DNA of 5,478 nt from an archaeon (GTDB lineage Archaea > Thermoproteota > Bathyarchaeia > TCS64). Where the stretch lies: the NCBI GenBank assembly GCA_020444005.1, contig JAHLLU010000159.1, positions 1-5,478 on the forward strand. Direction: 5' to 3'. A program made the position numbers and the translations under genes. The notes under the pieces are model-generated. The model was not told the DNA's origin. It made no database searches and saw nothing but the letters and a program-made list of their open reading frames with translations. Below are positions 1-4,635 of the stretch, piece after piece. How positions within the stretch are numbered: position 1 is the first letter of the stretch; every line of letters starts with the position of its first letter.

Positions 1-284
1 GGTACCATGCTGTTGGCGAACACATCAACTCCATCGTATTTGAGACCGAGTCCCATGTTTTCGTCTATGAGTTCACCGTATTTACTGAAGCCTACCTGTA
101 GGCTTGTGTCTTCCCATGGGTAGAGTATGTAGGTGTCGCTGTCGAGTAGCCCATAGTCTGTGTATGTGTCACCGCCTCCGGGTGTTTCCGGTAGGGCGGC
201 TGTTACTACTGGTAGCATCCATGTGCTTGATAGTAGAATTATTGATAGTGCTAGTATTGTGAATCTTGGTTTCGTTGTTTTCAT
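1..284 (-). CDS. Secreted protein of unknown function, N-terminal 94 residues only
   Basis: This open frame begins at the ATG at 284-282 and runs off the left edge of the window without a stop. The first 30 residues form a classical Sec signal peptide: a basic N-region (K2, K5, R7), a hydrophobic core from about residue 8 to 27, and small residues at T28-A29-A30 suiting signal peptidase cleavage. The exported part starts LPETPGGGDTYTDY and is rich in Asp, Gly, Tyr and Thr, with no cysteine and no lipobox, so it looks like a soluble or surface-associated extracellular protein. I do not recognise the family. Another ATG 13 bases upstream is in a different frame, so the chosen start is the only sensible one. 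Codon use (many CTA, ATA, ACA) resembles that of the protease gene at 1824. The gene follows a winged-helix regulator on the same strand, and paired dyads lie in its upstream region, which suggests it is a regulated target. Confidence 0.75.
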   Translation of the reverse strand, partial: MKTTKPRFTILALSIILLSSTWMLPVVTAALPETPGGGDTYTDYGLLDSDTYILYPWEDTSLQVGFSKYGELIDENMGLGLKYDGVDVFANSMV

Positions 285-339
285 TTACGTTTCCCATCAA
301 AACTCGATTTTTAGTTGATTAAAACACTAAGTTACCAGC
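285..339 (-). promoter_or_regulatory. Putative core promoter and leader of the secreted-protein gene
   Basis: Read on the minus strand, an AT-rich element GTTTTAATC (325-317) lies about 33-41 bases upstream of the ATG and could serve as a TATA box, giving a short leader. A second AT-rich run (CTAAAAATC, around 313-305) could instead drive an almost leaderless transcript. No strong ribosome site is visible; GATGGG is the only purine-rich stretch before the start. The 340-358 dyad lies directly upstream of this candidate core promoter, a position that would suit an activator as well as a repressor. The assignment is inference from composition and spacing. Confidence 0.35.
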
Positions 340-358
340 TGTCACCGTCTTGGTGACA
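340..358. promoter_or_regulatory. 19-bp dyad TGTCACC-N5-GGTGACA, copy 1 (candidate operator)
   Basis: Two perfectly complementary 7-bp arms, TGTCACC (340-346) and GGTGACA (352-358), flank the 5-bp spacer GTCTT. The same architecture recurs 54 bp away (centre to centre) at 394-412. A related half-site, GTTACC, lies just to the left at 331-336. The element sits in the gap between the regulator gene and the secreted-protein gene, both on the minus strand. It is not followed by a T-run on the minus strand, so a dimeric-protein binding site is more likely than a terminator hairpin. Confidence 0.6.
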
Positions 359-393
359 CTTGTTTCTAAAGTATCTGGGTTACATTATTTGGG

Positions 394-412
394 TGTCATC
401 ATATCGGTGACA
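394..412. promoter_or_regulatory. 19-bp dyad TGTCATC-N5-GGTGACA, copy 2 (candidate operator)
   Basis: This is a second copy of the 340-358 dyad, with one mismatch in the left arm (TGTCATC, 394-400), the spacer ATATC, and an identical right arm GGTGACA (406-412). It overlaps the stop codon and last codons of the winged-helix regulator (TGA at 401-399). The 54-bp centre spacing is close to five helical turns, so dimers bound at both copies would lie on nearly the same face of the DNA. Binding by the adjacent regulator is inference only. Confidence 0.55.
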
Positions 413-752
413 GTAGATTATCTTTCACTGACTGAATCAGGTTTCTAGCCATCAGTTCCTTAAACTCCTCTTCAGAGTATTGACTATAGAAGAGAATCCT
501 GAGTCCCCCTCGCCCAGTACCCGTCTTGAAGGATATGATCCCTTTCTCAGCTATTTCATCAAGAAAATGATAGATTGTTGCTCTGGAGACTCGTTTATCA
601 AGTTTTTTACAGACTTGATCCCAGATTTGCTTGGTTGTGTATTGTTTCATGGGGTGTGCCCAGAGGTATCGTAATGTATGTATCTGCCATTCTCGAAATA
701 GTGTCCTGAGTCCTTCCTTATCAGGGTCGAATTTGAGTGCAGATTGCATCAT
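399..752 (-). CDS. Winged-helix transcriptional regulator, BlaI/MecI-like
   Basis: A 117-residue DNA-binding protein, full length for the BlaI/MecI/CopY group (about 120 residues). The pattern fits that group: an opening helix with REWQIHTLRYLW (20-31), then TTKQIWDQV (39-47) as the first HTH helix. SRATIYHFLDEIAEKGI (56-72) forms the recognition helix, and a Gly-rich beta wing with FKTGTGRGG and LFYSQYS covers about 75-93. The short helical tail EEEFKELMARNLIQSVKDNLL (95-115) probably dimerises. No ligand-binding domain, metal-cysteine cluster or membrane segment is visible, so how it senses a signal is unknown. It starts at one of two adjacent ATGs (752-750 or 749-747); no Shine-Dalgarno motif precedes them. 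Known family members are repressors that bind dyads as dimers; here dyads occur both upstream of the gene and at its 3' end, making self-control and control of the following secreted-protein gene plausible. PadR- or ArsR-type wHTH proteins are alternatives. Confidence 0.75.
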   Translation of the reverse strand: MMQSALKFDPDKEGLRTLFREWQIHTLRYLWAHPMKQYTTKQIWDQVCKKLDKRVSRATIYHFLDEIAEKGIISFKTGTGRGGLRILFYSQYSEEEFKELMARNLIQSVKDNLLSPI

Positions 753-802
753 TATTTTTTCTTATTTATTGGATTAATCTCTACTGAGTAATGTCTGATT
801 TT

Positions 803-816
803 TACTGGTTACAGTA
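803..816. promoter_or_regulatory. Short dyad TACTG-GTTA-CAGTA upstream of the regulator gene
   Basis: A perfect 5-bp inverted repeat with a 4-bp spacer lies about 50 bases upstream of the regulator start, right beside the AT-rich palindrome that may be its TATA element. The plus-strand string GGTTACAGTATTT here (808-820) recurs as GGTTACATTATTT at 378-390 in the other gap next to the regulator gene, with one difference in 13. A repressor bound here would block the pre-initiation complex. The dyad is short and may be chance; the repeated 13-mer makes it more credible. Confidence 0.35.
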
Positions 817-835
817 TTTTTAAAAATAGAAAAAA
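815..835 (-). promoter_or_regulatory. AT palindrome: candidate TATA box of the regulator gene and T-run terminator of the TPR gene
   Basis: TATTTTTAAAAATA (815-828) is a perfect 14-bp palindrome. On the minus strand the stretch immediately after the TPR stop codon reads TTTTTCTATTTTT (835-823), which matches the oligo-T signals that end many archaeal transcripts. The following TTTTTAAAAATA could also act as the TATA element for the regulator gene starting at 752, leaving a leader of about 45 bases. The rest of the 83-bp gap (753-814) is AT-rich with the short dyad at 803-816 and no open frame. Confidence 0.4.
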
Positions 836-1723
836 TTAGGGAGACAATCCCATATGATAAAGATCAGCTTCAGCAGCGATGTATCCAAAACCCGCCCAGC
901 CTTCAACGGCTACAATTTCTCGTAGAATATCCGCCGCTTTCTCCTTGTTTCCAGTATAATGGTACCAGTTAGCCACTCCATATCCTATAGTGACAAGTCC
1001 AAGGTCGCCCATCTCATAAGCTTCTTTCATTAATGCCTCTGGCTTGTTTTTACCCTTGTACATCATGAGGCACTTGTGGTAGTGGTAGTTCTCGATTACA
1101 TCCATATCCTCTGTGATGTTTTCCAGAATCTTCTTCGCCTCGGCTTCCCTGCCAAGTCTCCGAAGAGTCATGTAATACCAGTGGGCTGTAGCGATCACCT
1201 TGTCATCGATCTCTGATGTCCTCATACACATATCATAGGCATGCAAAGCTTTCTCAAAATCCGCTTTCAGGTAGTACGCTAGTCCTAGATGGTACCAGAT
1301 GTTAAAGTGTAGACTGCTAACGGGTATTCCGCGTTCGTTTGGTATTCCATCAGGCTCGATCTCGTCTGGTTTTCCCTTTATGAGTTCAGCTGCTTTCTCA
1401 AAGTCGCTGATTGCTTGGTCAAAGAATCTTAGTGTGATGAATCTGTGTCCCCTGTGCCTGTACATTCGTGGATCTGTTGGGTGTTTCTTGATACCCATGC
1501 TATAGATGGCTATTGATTTCCTGAAGTCACCAATATAGGCGGTTCTTCTTCCCAGCCAGATGATGTTATCGGCGTCCTCGGGGTCTGCCTCATAGTTTGT
1601 CAGTGCCTCATCGTAGAGTTTCTTCTGTCTCTCCAAGATGTCTGCCCTTAGAGGGGTTTTGAATAGTGGCTCACCGAATAAACTGAAGGTTTCGGGGTCC
1701 TCGGGTAGTTTTATTGTTGGCAT
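836..1723 (-). CDS. Tetratricopeptide repeat protein, bacterial-type family
   Basis: A 295-residue soluble protein with no signal peptide or membrane segment, made mostly of helical TPR units. Clear units lie at about 51-84 (IIWLGRRTAYIGDFRKSI), 85-118 (YRHRGHRFITLRFFDQAI), 141-173 (WYHLGLAYYLKADFEKAL), 175-204 (HWYYMTLRRLGREAEA) and 246-273 (ANWYHYTGNKEKAADIL). The segments WLGRRTAYIG, HPTDPRMYRHRGHRFIT and KPDEIEPDGIPNERGIP recall a conserved TPR family I know from bacteria such as Bacteroidota, Gemmatimonadota and Acidobacteria. The similarity covers the whole length, including the LFGEPL segment near the N-terminus. Its role is unknown; TPR arrays usually bind other proteins. The start is well supported by a GGTGA site six bases before the ATG. 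It has its own promoter region, shared divergently with the protease gene, and a T-run follows its stop. Transfer from bacteria is possible. Confidence 0.85.
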   Translation of the reverse strand: MPTIKLPEDPETFSLFGEPLFKTPLRADILERQKKLYDEALTNYEADPEDADNIIWLGRRTAYIGDFRKSIAIYSMGIKKHPTDPRMYRHRGHRFITLRFFDQAISDFEKAAELIKGKPDEIEPDGIPNERGIPVSSLHFNIWYHLGLAYYLKADFEKALHAYDMCMRTSEIDDKVIATAHWYYMTLRRLGREAEAKKILENITEDMDVIENYHYHKCLMMYKGKNKPEALMKEAYEMGDLGLVTIGYGVANWYHYTGNKEKAADILREIVAVEGWAGFGYIAAEADLYHMGLSP

Positions 1724-1729
1724 TCTTAT

Positions 1730-1734
1730 TCACC
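1730..1734 (-). promoter_or_regulatory. Ribosome binding site GGTGA of the TPR gene
   Basis: On the minus strand GGTGA is followed by six bases (ATAAGA) and then the ATG at 1723-1721. It matches the anti-Shine-Dalgarno sequence of archaeal 16S rRNA (within GGAGGTGAT) and fixes the start of the TPR gene. Confidence 0.7.
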
Positions 1735-1812
1735 AGAATATCACTTGATGCGGATGGGCAGTGTATAAATTTGCTGTAAGGTTTTAAGGGGGTTTGATTA
1801 TTCTAGGGGGAA
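1735..1812. promoter_or_regulatory. Divergent promoter region between the TPR and protease genes
   Basis: The gap between the two divergent starts is exactly 100 bp (1724-1823). On the minus strand AAATTTATAC (1773-1764) is a good archaeal TATA-like element; initiation about 25 bases downstream would give a short leader that still contains the GGTGA site of the TPR gene. On the plus strand TATAAAT (1764-1770) or GGTTTTAAGG (1780-1789) could serve the protease gene. Because the same AT-rich core may be used on both strands, the two genes could compete or be controlled together. No inverted repeat like those at 340-412 is seen here. Confidence 0.4.
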
Positions 1813-1816
1813 GAGG
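1813..1816 (+). promoter_or_regulatory. Ribosome binding site GAGG supporting a TTG start
   Basis: GAGG lies seven bases before the TTG at 1824. An in-frame TAA at 1818-1820 excludes any earlier start, and the next ATG (1863) would remove the positively charged N-terminus that orients the membrane anchor. TTG is therefore the best start of the protease gene. Confidence 0.5.
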
Positions 1817-1823
1817 GTAAATA

Positions 1824-3413
1824 TTGACTGAGCAACGTAAATGGAACCGCGTACAGACCACAATGGCGGTAATTATTATTTTCATGGTTCTTGGGTTCGC
1901 TGGAATTTATTTCTGGGAACCAGATGACACTGTAAGCTTCACAAAACACGGCACTGTGGGAATAATCGAGGTCTATGGAGTAGTAGACGATAGCTATCAA
2001 GCATATATCTTGTCTTCAGCAGTAGAAGAAGCCCTCAACGACAACGACGTAAAGGCAGTTGTACTGGAAATAGATAGCCCCGGAGGCTCAGCATATCTCA
2101 TTGAACAGGTTTACCTTGACCTATTGGAGTTGAAAGCCGAGAAACCTGTAGTTGCATCCATCTCTATGGCGCTATCCGGTGGATACTATATCGCTGTAGC
2201 GGCAGACCGTGTCTACACACTGCCTTCAGCTATGGTGGGAAACGTGGGCGTTATCGGCACTGGACCGGGTTGGATAGTCCCAAGCGAGACAACTCTTGAG
2301 ACTGGACCTAACAAGATAACAGGCTTCAGTCCAGAGCAGTTCCCATTTGACCTCACTACTGTATTGGGGAGTTTTAGTGACGCCGTGGAAACGGGTCGAG
2401 GAGATGCGTTGAATATACCCATGTCTACGGTCACAAGGGGAACTATCTGGATGGGTATTGATGCTGTAGACGATGGTTTAGCTGATGAGATTGGTTCACT
2501 TCAAACCGCAATCAAGTACGCAGCGGAGTTAGCAAAACTCGAAGACTATGATATAGAGTCCCTAGTTGCACGAGTCGCGGAAAGCTATGAGGCAATAGAG
2601 ATAACATATCCATCAATAGCAGAGTTAAACGAAAAGAATCCACCACCAGCAATATACTACCTATATCTACCTGAGCAAATATACGCCCAAAGCGAGACCC
2701 CCGCAAACCAGACAAAAACCATGAACGTAACCAGCATCAGGGGAGATGTGTTGGTAGATCTGAGCCACGGCAACGCTATCAGTCCATGGATACTGGATGC
2801 ATTCGCTAGACTGGTTACAGAAGAAAGCATGGTTGTAGGTTACTCCGATAGCTGGAGTAATATCGAGGATGCTTTGAATGAGACCAAGGCGCTAGTAATC
2901 GCCTGCCCCAGACAATATTATTCCAATGAGGAATATGAGGCGATCAACTCATGGGTAATCAGAGGAGGAACTCTGATACTGCTGGGTGATGCAAGCGCTG
3001 ATTTCCTAAGCGTATCCACGCTACAAGCACCACTGAATAGCCTCAGCGAGCACTGGGGAATCCACTACGGAAACGGGTACCTCTACAACCAAGAGGAAAA
3101 CTACGGCTACTACAGAAACATCATAGTAGACGACATCAGAGACAGCTTCCTCTCAGAAGGTGTTGATGAACTAGTCTTCTACACTGCCGGACCAGTCTAC
3201 TCGGAGAGTAGAGGCTACATGACCACCAGTACACACACCTATGATTCAGTTACAGAGAGACCGGGAGAATATGACGTGGTATCGATCTACAAGCTTGGAG
3301 ACCAGAAGGTAGTCGCCTTCGGTGACATGACATGGCTTATGGAACCATACGTAAACGCAGCTGACAACTACAAACTACTAGAAAACTTAGTTGAGGCAAT
3401 AGCCTCCGATTAG
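1824..3413 (+). CDS. sppA: Membrane-anchored SppA-like S49 peptidase fused to a DUF4350/GldG-like domain
   Basis: A 529-residue protein starting at TTG. Basic residues R5, K6 and R9 precede one membrane helix (about 14-31), so the rest should lie outside the membrane. Residues 43-250 form a ClpP-fold S49 domain: GIIEVYGVV (46-54), EIDSPGG (82-88), LSGGYYIAVAAD (117-128) with probable nucleophile S118, and VGNVGVIG (138-145). K164 in GPNKITGFSP is the probable general base, by alignment with the GxYKDxGSP motif of Bacillus and archaeal SppA. Known SppA proteins cleave leftover signal peptides in the membrane. After a linker (about 265-300), residues 305-527 resemble the DUF4350/GldG/IFT52 type of glutamine-amidotransferase-like fold: DVLVDLSHGN (308-317), ALVIACP (356-362), INSWVIRGGTLILLGDA (374-390) and VVAFGDMTWLMEPYV (496-510). 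No second membrane helix is visible. Single-domain archaeal SppA is only about 300-330 residues, so this is a fusion. Substrate and role of the added domain are unknown; the sppA symbol is by family only. Confidence 0.85.
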   Translation: MTEQRKWNRVQTTMAVIIIFMVLGFAGIYFWEPDDTVSFTKHGTVGIIEVYGVVDDSYQAYILSSAVEEALNDNDVKAVVLEIDSPGGSAYLIEQVYLDLLELKAEKPVVASISMALSGGYYIAVAADRVYTLPSAMVGNVGVIGTGPGWIVPSETTLETGPNKITGFSPEQFPFDLTTVLGSFSDAVETGRGDALNIPMSTVTRGTIWMGIDAVDDGLADEIGSLQTAIKYAAELAKLEDYDIESLVARVAESYEAIEITYPSIAELNEKNPPPAIYYLYLPEQIYAQSETPANQTKTMNVTSIRGDVLVDLSHGNAISPWILDAFARLVTEESMVVGYSDSWSNIEDALNETKALVIACPRQYYSNEEYEAINSWVIRGGTLILLGDASADFLSVSTLQAPLNSLSEHWGIHYGNGYLYNQEENYGYYRNIIVDDIRDSFLSEGVDELVFYTAGPVYSESRGYMTTSTHTYDSVTERPGEYDVVSIYKLGDQKVVAFGDMTWLMEPYVNAADNYKLLENLVEAIASD

Positions 3414-3414
3414 A

Positions 3415-4602
3415 TTATTTGACTAGCTCGTGGACTACCGCGACCCACACTTTTGCCGTCTTAATCAAGCTGTCTATGTAGACGAACTCATCAGGTCCAT
3501 GTGCTCCACCGCCAATTGGTCCAAAGCCTATGGTCTGCATTCCAGCTTGTCTGTATAGCCGTCCATCAGTGCTACCAGCCCACGTAACATATAACTCCGG
3601 TTCAGTGTCCAGTGCAGTCTTGACTGCTTTCTTGAAGGCTTTTCCTAGCTCTGAATCTGGGCTCGTATAGTTGGCTGGTGTATACTGCCAGCTGCCATCC
3701 TCTTTCTTAGGCGCGATTATCTCCCACTTCCAGTCAGGGTCACCCTCACCAGCTTTATCAAGATCAGCCTTAACCTCAGCTACTACATCGTCAGCTGTTT
3801 CACCGATTATCAGCCGTCGATCAACTGTGATTGTGCATTCTGCTGGGACTTGGTTGGAGACTGTTCCCGCCTGTATGATGTTGACACTCTGCATCGGGTG
3901 ACCGATCCATTCATGGAACTTGTCAATATGATGCTCAAGCGCAAGAACACCTTTACTTGCTTTAGCGATAGCGTTGATGCCTGTTACTCTTGAGGCAGCC
4001 GTATGTGCAGCTCTACCGTAGAACTTGACTTGGTATCCAAACATGCCTCTTTCAGCGACACGCACCTGCAGATTACTCTGTTCACCTATCACCACGTAGT
4101 CTGGACGTCTTAACTCACCGCCTACAATCTTGTCAACAACGATCTTGCTACCCGCTGCTGCGCCTCTTTCTTCATCAGGCACAAGATGCACTCCTACGCT
4201 GAGAGGTATGTCCATATCTTTGAGTATCTCCAGTAGATGAATCATGGTAGCACAGCTTGACTTCATGTCGCTTGAGCCCCTACCATAGAGCATACCATCC
4301 TCAACTACTGGTTTCCAAGGGTCTTTGGTCCATGCATCAGGTTTGGCTATGGGCACAACATCTAGATGTCCATTGAATATGATTTGTTTCTCGGCTTCCG
4401 GGTTGATGCACGCATAGATTATTGGGCGATCCTCTGATCCAAGTACCTCAACGTGTACACCAATGTCTTCAAGGAGCTTCTTTGCATGCTCCATTACCTG
4501 TTTTTCGTCCCCAGAGATACTGGGAATCTCGATAACCTGCTTCGACAACTCAATAATACGTTTCTCGTCTACGAGCTTCAAAGCATCAGAAAGGCTAGTC
4601 AT
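3415..4602 (-). CDS. M20 family metallo-amidohydrolase (ArgE/DapE/carboxypeptidase type)
   Basis: A complete 395-residue cytoplasmic M20 enzyme. The two-metal centre is intact: H79 in GHLDVVP, bridging D112 in YGRGSSDMK, general base E144 and ligand E145 in PDEERG, E174 in IGEQS, and H368 in GGGAHGPDE. H200 in GRAAHTA lies in the inserted dimerisation domain (about 183-295), which also carries SNQVPAECTITVDRR. D81 in GHLDVVP supports H79. Family members remove acyl groups from amino acids (acetylornithine deacetylase, succinyl-diaminopimelate desuccinylase, LysK) or cleave dipeptides. The sequence alone does not settle the substrate, and no lysine or arginine biosynthesis gene lies nearby. 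The ATG at 4602 is chosen because an in-frame TAA sits just upstream; no good ribosome site is seen. It lies 33 bp downstream of the helicase gene on the same strand, suggesting one transcript. Its stop is one base from that of the convergent protease gene. Confidence 0.9.
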   Translation of the reverse strand: MTSLSDALKLVDEKRIIELSKQVIEIPSISGDEKQVMEHAKKLLEDIGVHVEVLGSEDRPIIYACINPEAEKQIIFNGHLDVVPIAKPDAWTKDPWKPVVEDGMLYGRGSSDMKSSCATMIHLLEILKDMDIPLSVGVHLVPDEERGAAAGSKIVVDKIVGGELRRPDYVVIGEQSNLQVRVAERGMFGYQVKFYGRAAHTAASRVTGINAIAKASKGVLALEHHIDKFHEWIGHPMQSVNIIQAGTVSNQVPAECTITVDRRLIIGETADDVVAEVKADLDKAGEGDPDWKWEIIAPKKEDGSWQYTPANYTSPDSELGKAFKKAVKTALDTEPELYVTWAGSTDGRLYRQAGMQTIGFGPIGGGAHGPDEFVYIDSLIKTAKVWVAVVHELVK

Positions 4603-4635
4603 GCCTTATTGTCTGTCTTTCGCTGATTTAAGCCC

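Noticed and set aside
1..6. GGTACC at the window edge, which could mark a cloning junction
   Set aside because: The hexamer fits the coding frame of the secreted protein (Met-Val), and the same hexamer occurs again within the TPR gene, so nothing indicates a junction.
167..187. TGTCACC followed by GGTGT, resembling a third copy of the dyad
   Set aside because: Only the left arm matches; the right arm is incomplete and the spacing is wrong. It lies inside the coding sequence of the secreted protein, so it is probably chance.
340..358. The dyad read as a Rho-independent terminator hairpin for the regulator gene
   Set aside because: No T-run follows on the minus strand, archaeal termination does not rely on such hairpins, and the repeated copy at 394-412 fits operators better.
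1803..2000. Minus-strand 65-codon open frame across the start of the protease gene
   Set aside because: It overlaps a clear gene and its ribosome site, has no recognisable domain and no credible start signal; it is a shadow frame.
3320..3330. GGTGACA half-site inside the protease gene
   Set aside because: There is no partner arm at the expected distance, and the bases are explained by coding for GDM.
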